Below are positions 34,124 through 43,918 of a stretch of DNA of 64,000 bases, one piece after another. The position numbers were made by a program, and so were the translations under genes. Location of the stretch: positions 3,344,501 to 3,408,500 of the forward strand of contig NZ_CP077770.1 in the NCBI RefSeq assembly GCF_019134595.1, read 5' to 3'. Position 1 is the first letter of the stretch. Each line of letters begins with the position of its first letter. This DNA is from Pseudoalteromonas shioyasakiensis. GTDB lineage: Bacteria > Pseudomonadota > Gammaproteobacteria > Enterobacterales > Alteromonadaceae. The notes below the pieces were generated by a model. That model was not told the origin of the DNA. It saw only the letters and a program-made list of their open reading frames with translations, and did not search any database.

Positions 34124-36772
34124 TTACTCACCAACAACGGTCACGCGACTGGTTTGTTTTGCGTTTAAGCGGGTGCGTAGCGTAACTTTTGCATTGTTAT
34201 CAACTTTGACTGGCTCAACGTAAGTTTGCCAGCTTTGGCCGTTATCTAGACTGTATTCAATACTCAAATAAGCAAATGCGCTGTTGGCATATAACTTACC
34301 ATTTTCAATCACACCGCCCGGTACTGGTAAATGCAGATTGATGCCATCTTTGGCTAACTTATCAAGTTCTTTTAATCCTACAGCACTTGAGAACTCAGCC
34401 CAATCTTTTACTTGTTTTTTACTATCGACACTTTCACCTTCCCAATCGGCTTTGTGCCATGCGCGCTCTGCAACAGACAAAATACGCGGGAAGATCATTG
34501 CTAATACTTGCTCTTCAGTACGGATTGTTTCTGACCATACCTGACCTTGCATACCTAGAATATTCTCAGGCTTTTCAAGTTTAGGTAACGGGCGACCCAC
34601 CAACGCTTCTAAATTAACGATTGGCTCACGGGTGCGGGTGTAATCGGCATTGGCATACACGTCATCTGGCATGTAATTAAAGGCTTTTTTAGTATCTGTG
34701 TAACGAGTTGCCCAGTAATAACCGCGCTCTTGTGGGCTTGCTTCGTATGGGTGGTCAAAGTACAAATGCGTACCGTGTGATAACACCACTTGGTAACCAG
34801 CATTTGCTAGGCGGTATGCTCTATCTGCAACACCCCACTCCCAAATGTTATCCCAAGTATTTACGGTAAAGGTTTTATTAGGGAACTCATCACGTTTAAA
34901 CGAGTTTTCACGGTCGTACATGATACCGTCTTCCCAAATCCCCGGAGAAATACCACGTTTTTCAAGTAAGGTCGCAACACGTTGTGTGAAGTAAGGTTTT
35001 AAATCTGCTGGGCCGGATACACCGTTATTTGGATCGGCAAATAACGCCTGACAGATTGGCGAACCTATCCACGAGCCTGCTCCAACTTCATCACCACCAA
35101 TATGCAGGTTCTTTAGCTGAACACCTGCTTCGCGGTACATCTGCTGAAGTTCATAAGTCACTTTATCTAAAAATGCGTAGGTTGAGTCCATACACACATT
35201 CATCGAGTTATCTTTGTAGTTTTGTACCGTCATGTACACAGAGGTATCTTTAGGATCGGTAAGCAAGTATTGCGTTGCCGGTCCCATATCTATGTGTTGA
35301 ATTTCTTTATTTGCTGAGCGCGTTTTAATGTTGTTTTTAGCGGCTTTTTCAGCTTGCTCTAACATGTTGTGATAACGTGCTTCCATCGCTTTGATTGAGG
35401 CACGCGCATGGCCAGGGCCTTCAACTTCGGGGATGATTTGAATGTGGCGGTCTTTCGCAAACTTTAATAGCTCAACAAACTCATCACGTTTCAAATAACC
35501 ATTACCTGAACCCGACTTAAATGGCCCAGTGCCAAGCTGAGTTAATAAGCACTCGCGCTCTTCTAAATCAAAGCAGCGATAGCCGCCAACATCGGTGAGC
35601 TCTGGTAAGCCTGGGATCTCAAGTCGCCAGCCTTCATCTTCTGAAAAGTGCCAGTGAAGCTTATTCATTTTATAGCGAGCCATTTGCTCAACCAATTTGA
35701 ACATTGCTTCTTTACCATGATAGTTACGACCATTATCGTAATGCATGCCACGCCAACCATAGCGAGGTGAGTCTTCAAGTTCTAGCTGCGGTAAGCTGGC
35801 ACTACCTTGGCTGTTTGCAGGAATGAGGTTCAATAAACTTTGCATCGCATAAAACACACCTGCGTTATCACTACCTACGATGGTGATCACGTCATCATCA
35901 ATCTCTAGCGTGTAGCTTTCTGCTTTTGCATTATTGAGTTTAGGGTCGACTTTTAAGCGTATAACTTTCTCTTTGCCGACATTAATGTGGTCTGGCTGTG
36001 CTTTAAGGCTAATACCGTAGTCATTTTGTAAGTCTTGCATAAACACCATAACTTCGTGCTTAAGCTGACCTTGATAACTGATTTGCCAATTATTGTTTAG
36101 CGTCGCGCTGCCACGGTTAAAATCGACTTTTCTTGGCTTCGGAATAATACGCTTTAAAGCATCGTCTTTACTAACCGACACCTTATCAGTGCTATTACGC
36201 TCGAAACGTACTTTTGCAGTTGCTAAAACCGATAAATCTTTTGGCTCGTTGTAACGGCGTAACTGATTTTCACGGGTAAATGGCGTCACAAACTGCTTAA
36301 AGTCTTCAGTGTCGGTGTTGGCAAATACGGCTGGTTTATTCTTACCTGAAACAAAAAATGCGCGTGGCATAAAGTCACTGTAAGCAACAATCCATACTTG
36401 CGCATCAAACGGCAACTCTAAACTTTCACCTGCTGCTAAACCTTTAAACGAGCTCGTTGGTACGATGCGATGAAGGTCACCATTAACGTGCTCAATGTTT
36501 AGGCCCGCGACGTGCTCGGTTGAGATTTTACGAACTGAGTGAATATAAAGCTGCCAGTCGCTCTCGCCTGCAGGTAACGCTACATCAGAAGCATTATTGA
36601 GGGTAATTTTTCCTAAAAAGCCCGCATCTTTATTACGAAAGTTATCTTCTACCGAAAACAGCAGTTCGGTACCTTTCGCAAACTGATCAACTTGTGATTG
36701 AGTTAATGCTGCACTTGCCATTAATGGCGCAGTCGCTAGCATTACCGCGAATAGTGACTTCTTAAAATCCAT
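34124..36772 (-). CDS. Secreted GH20 beta-N-acetylhexosaminidase (chitobiase)
   Basis: Cleaves GlcNAc from the non-reducing end of chitin oligomers, feeding NagP. 882 residues in the classical chitobiase layout: signal peptide (about 1-21), CHB_HEX carbohydrate-binding domain (about 30-180), GH20b domain (about 205-330), catalytic TIM barrel from SPRYGWRGMHYDNGRNY (about 335) to about 800, and a small C-terminal Ig-like domain. The catalytic pair is Asp561-Glu562 in HIGGDEVGAG; HWHFSEDEGWRLEIP (about 373-387) is the conserved substrate-site loop. ATG 36772 has GAGGAG upstream, and a 24-bp palindrome at 36863 suggests NagR control. Periplasmic or outer-membrane location cannot be told; there is no lipobox. 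Confidence 0.93.
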   Translation of the reverse strand: MDFKKSLFAVMLATAPLMASAALTQSQVDQFAKGTELLFSVEDNFRNKDAGFLGKITLNNASDVALPAGESDWQLYIHSVRKISTEHVAGLNIEHVNGDLHRIVPTSSFKGLAAGESLELPFDAQVWIVAYSDFMPRAFFVSGKNKPAVFANTDTEDFKQFVTPFTRENQLRRYNEPKDLSVLATAKVRFERNSTDKVSVSKDDALKRIIPKPRKVDFNRGSATLNNNWQISYQGQLKHEVMVFMQDLQNDYGISLKAQPDHINVGKEKVIRLKVDPKLNNAKAESYTLEIDDDVITIVGSDNAGVFYAMQSLLNLIPANSQGSASLPQLELEDSPRYGWRGMHYDNGRNYHGKEAMFKLVEQMARYKMNKLHWHFSEDEGWRLEIPGLPELTDVGGYRCFDLEERECLLTQLGTGPFKSGSGNGYLKRDEFVELLKFAKDRHIQIIPEVEGPGHARASIKAMEARYHNMLEQAEKAAKNNIKTRSANKEIQHIDMGPATQYLLTDPKDTSVYMTVQNYKDNSMNVCMDSTYAFLDKVTYELQQMYREAGVQLKNLHIGGDEVGAGSWIGSPICQALFADPNNGVSGPADLKPYFTQRVATLLEKRGISPGIWEDGIMYDRENSFKRDEFPNKTFTVNTWDNIWEWGVADRAYRLANAGYQVVLSHGTHLYFDHPYEASPQERGYYWATRYTDTKKAFNYMPDDVYANADYTRTREPIVNLEALVGRPLPKLEKPENILGMQGQVWSETIRTEEQVLAMIFPRILSVAERAWHKADWEGESVDSKKQVKDWAEFSSAVGLKELDKLAKDGINLHLPVPGGVIENGKLYANSAFAYLSIEYSLDNGQSWQTYVEPVKVDNNAKVTLRTRLNAKQTSRVTVVGE

Positions 36773-36862
36773 TACTTTCTCCTCGTTTAAGCCCTGAGTG
36801 TACGGTATTTCTGCGTACTATTTTTCATTTTTGTTAATAATTCGTTCCTATCATATAAAAAC

Positions 36863-36886
36863 TAAAATGACAGCGCTATCATTTTA
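36863..36886 (-). promoter_or_regulatory. Probable NagR-type operator upstream of the hexosaminidase gene
   Basis: A 24-bp palindrome centred on GCGC, TAAAATGACAGC then GCTATCATTTTA, with a single mismatched pair. It lies about 90 bp before the start codon, a place fitting repression or activation at the promoter, and shares its core with the site before nagP. Confidence 0.68.
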
Positions 36887-36909
36887 TGAAAAATAAAGGC
36901 GGGAGTTAG

Positions 36910-37022
36910 CTATCAGCTATCAGCTATCAGTCTGACGGCTGACGGCTGACGGCTGACGGCTGACGGCTGACGGCTGACGGCTGACGGCTGACGGCTGACG
37001 GCTGACGGCTGACGGCTGACGG
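36910..37022. repeat. Inverted heptamer arrays (CTATCAG)3-T-(CTGACGG)13
   Basis: Three copies of CTATCAG (36910-36930) meet, across a single T, thirteen perfect copies of CTGACGG (36932-37022). CTATCAG is the complement of CTGATAG, so the two parts are the same repeat family in opposite orientation. The array runs right up to the gabD stop codon at 37024. Confidence 0.97.
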
Positions 37023-37023
37023 C

Positions 37024-38451
37024 TCAAACCTTAACACAAAGATACTTCTCTTCTAGATACTCATCTAACCCTTGGTGGCCGCCTTCTCGGCCTAAGCCAG
37101 ACTGTTTAACGCCGCCAAATGGCGCTACGGGGTTTGAGATAAGGCCTTCGTTAATACCAATCATGCCGTATTCTAACGCTTCGCTTACGCGATACACCTG
37201 CTTGATGTTTTCACTATAAAAGTACGCAGCTAATCCGTAAGGTACGTCGTTCGCAAGTTGAATTACCTCTTCTTCATCATCAAAAGCGATGATGCTAACT
37301 ACAGGGCCAAACACTTCGTCATGGTAGATATCCATCTCTGGAGTCACATCAGTTAAAATTAATGGCGCTTGAAAACTGCCTTCAAGCTCGCTGTTATCAC
37401 CGATTAACGACGCCCCTTTATCAACCGCATCTTGCACAAGCGTTTGCACTTTCTCTTTTGCTTTAGGGTAAATTAATGGGCCGATATCTACCCCGTCATC
37501 AAGACCATTACCCACCTTTAACTCAGCCACTTTGTCAGTGAGTTTTTCGAGCACCGTTTCAAGCACTGAGCGCTGAACAAAAATTCGGTTAGCGGCAACA
37601 CAAGTTTGCCCTGCGTTTCTAAACTTAGCCCCCATGAGGCCAGCAACAGCTTCATCTAAATCAGCATTATCAAAAATAATGAACGGGGCATTACCGCCAA
37701 GCTCCATCGATGTTTGTTTAATAGTTGAGGCACACTGCGATAGTAACTGCTTACCTACACCAGTTGAGCCTGTGAATGTGAACTTACGTACACGCTCCGA
37801 CTCGGTCATGATCTCACCCACCATTTTTGCGTTTTCAGAGACCACTACGTTCAGCGCCCCTTTAACAAATCCCGCTTTATCAGCAAGGTAGGCTAAGGCT
37901 ATGGCACACAAAGGTGTATGCTCCGAAGGTTTAATCACAAAACTACAACCCGCGGCATAAGCGGGTGCCACTTTACGGGTGATCATGGCAATCGGGAAAT
38001 TCCAAGGTGTAATACCAGCCACTACACCGATTGGCTGCTTTATCGTTGTTAAACGATGCTTGCTGTCGGTAGCAGGAATAGTATCGCCATAACTACGCTT
38101 TGCCTCTTCACTAAACCATTTAATAAAGCCCGCACCGTATTCAACTTCGCCCAAGGCTTCTTTTAAAGGCTTACCCTGCTCTTTAGTCATCAATTCAGCA
38201 AGCTGTTGCTTATGCTCAATAACCAGTTCATACCAACGGCGCAGCGTTTCACTACGTTCGGTTGCAGTTGTTTGCTTTAATTTGCTAAATGCCTCGTCAG
38301 CACTTTTTAAAGCCAGCTCAACCCCGGCTTCATCAATATTAGAGACCTGAGTAATCGCCTCTGCGGTTGCAGGGTTATCTACACTAAAACGCTGGCTCGT
38401 AGAGTAAAAGTCACCGTCGATAAACGAATCAGAAAAAACCAAATCAGACAT
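37024..38451 (-). CDS. gabD: NAD(P)-dependent succinate-semialdehyde dehydrogenase GabD
   Basis: Oxidises succinate semialdehyde (from GABA or related amines) to succinate. The 475-residue length is normal. NAD(P)-site PWNFPIAMITRK (149-160) and TFTGSTGVGK (225-234), catalytic Glu250 in MELGGNAP and nucleophile Cys284 in NAGQTCVAANR are all present; GPLIYPKAKEKV and the C-terminal GREGGHQGLDEYLEEKYLCV are typical of GabD. The ribosome site GGAGGTT precedes ATG 38451. Odd features are 28 heptamer repeats directly in front of that site and another array abutting the stop codon. Other aldehyde substrates are possible. Confidence 0.9.
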   Translation of the reverse strand: MSDLVFSDSFIDGDFYSTSQRFSVDNPATAEAITQVSNIDEAGVELALKSADEAFSKLKQTTATERSETLRRWYELVIEHKQQLAELMTKEQGKPLKEALGEVEYGAGFIKWFSEEAKRSYGDTIPATDSKHRLTTIKQPIGVVAGITPWNFPIAMITRKVAPAYAAGCSFVIKPSEHTPLCAIALAYLADKAGFVKGALNVVVSENAKMVGEIMTESERVRKFTFTGSTGVGKQLLSQCASTIKQTSMELGGNAPFIIFDNADLDEAVAGLMGAKFRNAGQTCVAANRIFVQRSVLETVLEKLTDKVAELKVGNGLDDGVDIGPLIYPKAKEKVQTLVQDAVDKGASLIGDNSELEGSFQAPLILTDVTPEMDIYHDEVFGPVVSIIAFDDEEEVIQLANDVPYGLAAYFYSENIKQVYRVSEALEYGMIGINEGLISNPVAPFGGVKQSGLGREGGHQGLDEYLEEKYLCVKV

Positions 38452-38462
38452 AGAACCTCCAA

Positions 38463-38668
38463 TCAGCTATCAGCTATCAGCTATCAGCTATCAGCTATCA
38501 GCTATCAGCTATCAGCTATCAGCTATCAGCTATCAGCTATCAGCTATCAGCTATCAGCTATCAGCTATCAGCTATCAGCTATCAGCTATCAGCTATCAGC
38601 TATCAGCTATCAGCTATCAGCTATCAGCTATCAGCTATCAGCTATCAGCTATCAGCTATCAGCTATCA
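38463..38668. repeat. Heptamer array (CTATCAG)28 in front of gabD
   Basis: A perfect 7-bp tandem repeat of 206 bp: 28 full CTATCAG copies from 38467 to 38662 plus partial units at both ends (TAGCTGA on the gabD strand). It starts 12 bp upstream of the gabD ATG, directly before the GGAGGTT ribosome site, so any gabD promoter must lie beyond it or within it. Confidence 0.98.
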
Positions 38669-38992
38669 AAAACATAAAACCTGAGAAATGAATGTAAAGC
38701 TATTGCTGCTCAAAAACACTAATAACTGAACCACCCTCTCGATTTGCTAAAAACTGACGGCTGAAAGCTGACAGCTTTTAATAGACCTAAAAAGCATACA
38801 ACGTTACTACTGTTCAAAAACACTAATAACTGAACCACCCTCTCGTTCTGCTAAAAACTGACGGCTGAAAGCTGACAGCTTTAATAGATCTAAAAAGCAT
38901 ACAACGTTACTACTGTTCAAAAACACTAATAACTGAACCACCCTCTCGATCTGCTAAAAACTGACGGCTGAAAGCTGACAGCTCTAAAAACA
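38669..38992. repeat. Three tandem units of about 103 bp with heptamer seeds
   Basis: The word CAAAAACACTAATAACTGAA starts at 38711, 38815 and 38918, giving periods of 104 and 103 bp. Each unit ends in the seed CTGACGG-CTGAAAG-CTGACAG. No gene is seen, and no clear gabD promoter could be picked out. Confidence 0.92.
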
Positions 38993-39031
38993 AAAAACCG
39001 CTGTAGAGACCAAGCAACTACAGCGGTTTTT
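38993..39031 (-). terminator. Terminator of the isc operon
   Basis: A strong hairpin, AAAACCGCTGTAG and CTACAGCGGTTTT, with an 11-base loop and T-runs on both strands, 23 bp after the fdx stop. On the - strand it closes the isc operon; it could also work in the other direction. Confidence 0.92.
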
Positions 39032-39053
39032 ACAAAATCAAAGCCGTTAAAAA

Positions 39054-39392
39054 TTAATGCTCTTCATTAACGATATTGAGATTATACTTTGGAATTTCAA
39101 CCACTAAATCTTCATCTTTGATGATTGCTTGGCAACCTAAGCGTGACTCTGGCTCAAGACCCCATGCTTTATCTAGCATGTCGTCTTCTAGCTCATCGCT
39201 CTCATCTAAAGAGTCGAAGCCTTCACGGATGACTAAGTGGCATGTTGTACATGCACATGATTTTTCACAAGCATGTGGAATGCTAATACCGTTTTTTAGT
39301 GCAACATCTAATACAGTTTCACCTGCAGGTGCTTCAATTGCTGCGCCTTCTGGGCATAATTCTGCATGGGGAAGAAAAATAATTTGTGGCAT
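39054..39392 (-). CDS. fdx: Isc-type [2Fe-2S] ferredoxin
   Basis: Electron donor for Fe-S cluster assembly, 112 residues. The cluster ligands are in the pattern Cys-x5-Cys-x2-Cys (CEKSCACTTC, near 40-49) with the fourth in RLGCQA near 84-89, as in adrenodoxin-type Fdx of isc operons. The acidic helix ESDELEDDMLDKAWG is the usual partner-docking surface. Follows hscA by 11 bp. A terminator comes next, so iscX is not in its usual place. Confidence 0.95.
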   Translation of the reverse strand: MPQIIFLPHAELCPEGAAIEAPAGETVLDVALKNGISIPHACEKSCACTTCHLVIREGFDSLDESDELEDDMLDKAWGLEPESRLGCQAIIKDEDLVVEIPKYNLNIVNEEH

Positions 39393-39403
39393 ACCTTACC
39401 TCG

Positions 39404-41266
39404 TTAAACTTCGTCTACTGACTGCCCTTGCAGCGCTTTTTTGATTGATGCATCCATTCTGCGAGCAGCAAATTCGCTACTTGCATTGTCTACAGCTTCA
39501 ATCGCTGCTTTAATTTCTGCAGGTGTTGTTGCACTTTCGCGTACGGCAACAAGTTTAGCAATTTCTGCTTTTAACGCACCTAATTCTTGTTCATCAAGTA
39601 ATGCACTGTCGGTTGCAAGTGATGCTTCAAGTGCTTCAACAACACGTAACGCTTCAACTTGTTGCTCTTTAAGCATTCGCGCTTGCATATCGTCTTTAGC
39701 ATTAGTCATTGATTCTTTGAGCATATTTGCAACTTGGTCGTCCGATAAACCAAACGATGGTTTAACCTGGATTTCAGCTTGCACACCGGTTGATTTTTCC
39801 ATTGCCGATACACTTAATAGGCCATCAGCATCTACTTTAAAGGTTACGCGAATGTGCGCAGCACCTGCAGCCATGGCCGGAATACCTTTTAGGCTGAATT
39901 TAGCCAGCGAACGACAATCATCAACTAGCTCACGCTCACCTTGTAGTACATGCAGTGACATAGCCGTTTGACCATCTTTAAAAGTGGTGAACTCTTGTGC
40001 ACGTGCAACAGGGATCGTCGTGTTACGTGGAATGATTTTCTCAACCAAGCCACCCATGGTTTCAAGACCTAACGATAGTGGTAATACGTCTAGCAGTAGC
40101 ATATCTGAATCTGGCTTATTGCCAATCAGTACATCTGCTTGTAGTGCCGCACCGAGTGCAACTACACGATCAGGGTCGATAGAAGTCAGTGGCTCTTTAT
40201 TAAAAAATGCTGCAACTTGAGAGCGTACAATTGGCATACGAGTCGAGCCGCCAACCATTACAACTTGCAATACTTCTTCGTTCTCAATACCGGCATCTTT
40301 AACCGCACGACGACAAGAGCGTAGTGTTTTCTTCACAAGGCTAAGAGCTAGCTCATCAAACGTTTCGCGGGTAACTTCAACCTTGTGACTTTGACCATCA
40401 AACTCTAAACCTACATTCACAGTTTGGTATTGGCTTAGCGCTTCTTTACACGCTTTTGCTTTATTGATGAATAAACGCAATACCGATGCAGAAAGGTCGC
40501 TGACACCCGTTTGTTTTTTGAAGTAATCGACTAATAGCGAGTCAAAATCGTCACCACCAAGGCTTGAGTCACCACCAGTTGCCATTACTTCGAATACGCC
40601 TTGGTGTAAACGTAAAATAGAAATATCGAAGGTACCGCCACCTAAATCATATACGGCGATAATGCCTTCTTGGCCTGAATCAAGGCCATAAGCAACAGCC
40701 GCAGCTGTTGGCTCGTTTAATAAACGTAAAACCTTGATACCTGCAAGCTCTGCTGCATCTTTAGTGCTTTGACGCTGTGCATCATCAAAATAAGCTGGCA
40801 CAGTAATAACCGCACCTAAGATGTCTTGGCCTGCAAAGCTGTCTTCTGCACGCAGTTTTAATGCTTTTAAAATTTCACTCGATGCAGTTACAGGGCTAAT
40901 TGCACCCGCAACCGTGCTGATTGCTAATGAGCCATCATGCTCACAAAATTCGTACGGCAGTTGACCATAGCTTTTTTCGATTTCAGCCTGAGTTTTACCT
41001 AAAAAACGCTTAACCGAGATTAATGTGTTTGCAGGGTCTTGAGTGGCAGCTGCTGCCGCTCGTTCACCTACCACAATGCTATCTGCTTGGTATTGTACAA
41101 CCGATGGTAGCATCGCATTGCCTGCTAAATCAGTCAGTGTGCGCGCTTCGCCGCTTTGCACTGTTGCAACTAACGAGTTAGTTGTACCAAGGTCAATACC
41201 GACTGCTAATTTGTGCTCATGTGGTGCCGCGCTCTGCCCCGGCTCAGCAATTTGCAATAATGCCAT
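39404..41266 (-). CDS. hscA: HscA, Hsp70-type chaperone for Fe-S assembly
   Basis: Specialised DnaK homologue that, with HscB, releases clusters from IscU. 620 residues: N-terminal ATPase with [14 protein letters not shown] (about 23-36), [12 protein letters not shown] (about 206) and [10 protein letters not shown] (about 338), then a substrate domain starting near [14 protein letters not shown] and a helical lid. Fits HscA in length and context; it lies between hscB and fdx. Short 47-bp spacer from hscB. Confidence 0.97.
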   Translation of the reverse strand: MALLQIAEPGQSAAPHEHKLAVGIDLGTTNSLVATVQSGEARTLTDLAGNAMLPSVVQYQADSIVVGERAAAAATQDPANTLISVKRFLGKTQAEIEKSYGQLPYEFCEHDGSLAISTVAGAISPVTASSEILKALKLRAEDSFAGQDILGAVITVPAYFDDAQRQSTKDAAELAGIKVLRLLNEPTAAAVAYGLDSGQEGIIAVYDLGGGTFDISILRLHQGVFEVMATGGDSSLGGDDFDSLLVDYFKKQTGVSDLSASVLRLFINKAKACKEALSQYQTVNVGLEFDGQSHKVEVTRETFDELALSLVKKTLRSCRRAVKDAGIENEEVLQVVMVGGSTRMPIVRSQVAAFFNKEPLTSIDPDRVVALGAALQADVLIGNKPDSDMLLLDVLPLSLGLETMGGLVEKIIPRNTTIPVARAQEFTTFKDGQTAMSLHVLQGERELVDDCRSLAKFSLKGIPAMAAGAAHIRVTFKVDADGLLSVSAMEKSTGVQAEIQVKPSFGLSDDQVANMLKESMTNAKDDMQARMLKEQQVEALRVVEALEASLATDSALLDEQELGALKAEIAKLVAVRESATTPAEIKAAIEAVDNASSEFAARRMDASIKKALQGQSVDEV

Positions 41267-41313
41267 AATGCTCTTTTTAAACTCTTAAATAGCTGTTGTG
41301 TAACAACTAACGA

Positions 41314-41853
41314 TTAATCATCAAATAAACTGTCTTCAATACGCTCTAGTTCATCGCGTAACTTATAAACAAACTTCAATTTACGAATATTGTCAGCGGC
41401 AGCTTGCCATTGTTGCTCATCATTACTTGCCAGCTGAGCGGCTAATTCGCTGCTGTATTGCTTGTCGAGTTGTTTAATTTGCGCTTCAAACTGGGCAATT
41501 GCTGCATCAGGATCTGCGGCATTTTCAAGTTCTTCTAACTCTTCACGCAGCTCCATTTGCTGCATTAAGAATAGCGGGTCTTGTAATGTTTGTTGCTCGG
41601 CGCGAATATCAACACCAAGCTCGCTTAGCATGTATTCAGCACGTTTTACCGGGTGTTTTAAGGTTTGTAATGCATCATTGATTTCTGCTGCATTTTGCAC
41701 AGCAAGTAATTTATCACGGCTGCTAGAGCTTGCGTGGCGATCTGGGTGAACTGCACGTTGCAGCTCAAGGTAGTGTTTATTAATAGTCGCTAAATCAATG
41801 TTGTAATCTACTGGAATTGCAAATAACTCAAAGTAACGCATTACATAATCCAA
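41314..41853 (-). CDS. hscB: HscB, J-domain co-chaperone
   Basis: 179 residues. The N-terminal J domain carries HPDRH at about 36-40 (the HPD motif that stimulates HscA ATPase), and the C-terminal three-helix bundle binds IscU. The order iscA-hscB-hscA-fdx is canonical. The ATG is preceded by a 66-bp gap with a hairpin. Confidence 0.95.
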   Translation of the reverse strand: MDYVMRYFELFAIPVDYNIDLATINKHYLELQRAVHPDRHASSSSRDKLLAVQNAAEINDALQTLKHPVKRAEYMLSELGVDIRAEQQTLQDPLFLMQQMELREELEELENAADPDAAIAQFEAQIKQLDKQYSSELAAQLASNDEQQWQAAADNIRKLKFVYKLRDELERIEDSLFDD

Positions 41854-41872
41854 CTCGGTAAACAGGAAAGAA

Positions 41873-41897
41873 CAAAGCCCTACATAGGCAGGGCTTC
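41873..41897 (-). promoter_or_regulatory. Hairpin between iscA and hscB
   Basis: AAGCCCT and AGGGCTT form a 7-bp stem around an 8-base loop in the 66-bp gap between iscA and hscB. On the - strand the sequence after it is TGTTCTTTCC, not a proper T-run, so it may be an mRNA stability or processing element rather than a terminator. Confidence 0.4.
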
Positions 41898-41919
41898 AAG
41901 CAAAGAAAGTTTTTTAAGC

Positions 41920-42243
41920 TTAAACGGTGAAGCTTTCGCCGCAACCACACTCATCGGCTTGGTTCGGGTTGTTAAACTTAAACCCTTCGTTCAAACCTTC
42001 TTTGGTGTAATCAAGCTCAGTACCATCAATGTAGACTAAGCTTTTGGCGTCAACGATCACTTTCACACCACGGCTTTCAAAAATTTCGTCGCCGTCTGCT
42101 AACTCATCAACAAATTCAAGAACATAAGCAAGACCTGAACAGCCCGTCGTTTTAATGCCAACGCGTAGGCCAATGCCTTTGCCGCGATTTGCTAAAAATG
42201 ATTCTACGCGGTTTGCTGCCGCATCTGTCAATGTCACTGCCAT
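41920..42243 (-). CDS. iscA: IscA, A-type Fe-S carrier
   Basis: 107 residues, the normal size. The three conserved cysteines are in TTGCSGLAY (near Cys35) and the C-terminal CGCGESF (near 99-101). Carries or delivers Fe-S clusters or iron in isc assembly. Follows iscU by 11 bp. Confidence 0.97.
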   Translation of the reverse strand: MAVTLTDAAANRVESFLANRGKGIGLRVGIKTTGCSGLAYVLEFVDELADGDEIFESRGVKVIVDAKSLVYIDGTELDYTKEGLNEGFKFNNPNQADECGCGESFTV

Positions 42244-42254
42244 GAATTTATCTC

Positions 42255-42638
42255 TTACTTCGCTTGTTTGCTTTTGTAGTCAGCAATTGCTGCTTGAATC
42301 GCGTCTTCTGCTAAAATTGAACAGTGAATTTTCACTGGCGGTAATTCAAGCTCAGCACTGATATCAGTGTTTTTGATTGTTGCAGCTTCATCTAATGTCT
42401 TGCCTTTTACCCACTCAGTTACAAGTGAAGAAGAAGCGATTGCGCTACCACAACCATATGTTTTGAATTTTGCATCTTCAATTACACCTTCTGGTGATAC
42501 TTTGATTTGCAATTTCATTACGTCACCACATGCTGGTGCACCGACCATACCTGTTGCAACTGACGGATCATTTTTGTCTAAAGCACCCACGTTACGTGGA
42601 TTTTCAACATGATCGATTACTTTATCACTATAAGCCAT
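42255..42638 (-). CDS. iscU: IscU, Fe-S cluster scaffold
   Basis: 127 residues with the three scaffold cysteines: GAPACGDVM (about 37), [13 protein letters not shown] (about 63) and VKIHCSIL (about 106). The HscA-recognition LPPVK is present just before the last of them. Accepts sulfur from IscS and builds the cluster. Lies 40 bp after iscS in the operon. Confidence 0.98.
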   Translation of the reverse strand: MAYSDKVIDHVENPRNVGALDKNDPSVATGMVGAPACGDVMKLQIKVSPEGVIEDAKFKTYGCGSAIASSSLVTEWVKGKTLDEAATIKNTDISAELELPPVKIHCSILAEDAIQAAIADYKSKQAK

Positions 42639-42678
42639 AATACTATCCTCACTACCTGCTAGCGGCGGCGATCACTGA

Positions 42679-43896
42679 TTAGTGATGCGCCCACTCAACT
42701 GAATCTAAATCAATACCTTCTTGATGCATTTCCCATAAAGGAGACATCTCACGTAAACGGCCGATCGAGTTTTTGATTAGTTCAACGGTGTAATCAATCT
42801 CTTCTTCAGTCGTAAAGCGGCCAATGCTGAAACGAATTGAGCTGTGTGCTAACTCGTCATTACGGCCTAATGCACGTAGTACATAAGAAGGCTCTAAGCT
42901 TGCTGAGGTACAGGCTGAACCTGATGAAACAGCAATGTCTTTAACAGCCATTAATAACGACTCACCTTCAACAAAGTTGAAGCTGATGTTTACAATACCT
43001 GGAACTGACTGGCTTGGTTCACCATTGAAGTAAACTTCGTCCATATCAGCCATGATGCCATCAACCAAACGCTTACGAAGAGCGCTGATGTGTGCATGGT
43101 CTTTTTCGAAATCTTCTTTAGCGATTCTAAATGCCGCGCCCATACCAACTAATTGGTGCGTAGCTAGTGTGCCTGAACGCATACCACGCTCATGACCACC
43201 ACCGTGCATTTGCGCTTCTAAACGTGCACGTGGCTTACGACGAACATAAAGTGCGCCTACACCTTTCGGGCCATATACTTTGTGGCCAGAGAACGACATG
43301 AAATCTACTTTTAACTGTTGCACGTCGATAAGTACTTTACCTGCGCTTTGTGCAGCATCTACGTGGAACATAATTTTGCGTTCACGGCACATTTCGCCGA
43401 TTGTCGCGATATCTTGGATAACACCTAGCTCGTTATTTACGTGCATTACGCTCACAAGTACTGTGTCGTCACGCATTGCAGCTTCAAGCTTTTTAAGGTC
43501 AAGTAAACCGTTTTCTTCAACGTCCATATAGGTTACTTCGAAACCTTGACGCTCTAGTTCACGACACGTATCAAGCACTGCTTTGTGCTCTGTTTTAACA
43601 GTGATAACGTGCTTGCCTTTCTTCTTATAGAACTGCGCAGCACCTTTAATTGCTAGGTTATTTGATTCTGTAGCACCTGAAGTGAAAACAATTTCACGCG
43701 GGTCAGCGTTGATCAGATCAGCAATATCTGTACGCGCTTGATCAACCGCTTCTTCTGCTTGCCAACCAAAACGGTGTGAGCGTGATGCAGGGTTACCAAA
43801 ATTACCGTCCATAGTCAGGCATTGCATCATTTCTTTTGCCACACGTTCATCAACAGGCGTGGTTGCTGCGTAATCTAAATAAATCGGTAACTTCAT
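42679..43896 (-). CDS. iscS: IscS cysteine desulfurase
   Basis: PLP enzyme that supplies persulfide sulfur. The start is ATG 43896 (405 residues), matching the usual [14 protein letters not shown] beginning, with GGAGAGAG upstream; a longer in-frame ATG would include the ribosome site. The PLP-binding Lys lies in [12 protein letters not shown] and the mobile-loop cysteine in [11 protein letters not shown]. Second gene of the operon. Confidence 0.98.
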   Translation of the reverse strand: MKLPIYLDYAATTPVDERVAKEMMQCLTMDGNFGNPASRSHRFGWQAEEAVDQARTDIADLINADPREIVFTSGATESNNLAIKGAAQFYKKKGKHVITVKTEHKAVLDTCRELERQGFEVTYMDVEENGLLDLKKLEAAMRDDTVLVSVMHVNNELGVIQDIATIGEMCRERKIMFHVDAAQSAGKVLIDVQQLKVDFMSFSGHKVYGPKGVGALYVRRKPRARLEAQMHGGGHERGMRSGTLATHQLVGMGAAFRIAKEDFEKDHAHISALRKRLVDGIMADMDEVYFNGEPSQSVPGIVNISFNFVEGESLLMAVKDIAVSSGSACTSASLEPSYVLRALGRNDELAHSSIRFSIGRFTTEEEIDYTVELIKNSIGRLREMSPLWEMHQEGIDLDSVEWAHH

Positions 43897-43918
43897 TTCT
43901 CTCTCCGCTTTCGTCAAG

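Noticed and set aside
38463..38668. CRISPR array
   Set aside because: The units are 7 bp with no spacers, and no cas gene is present; it is a simple tandem repeat.
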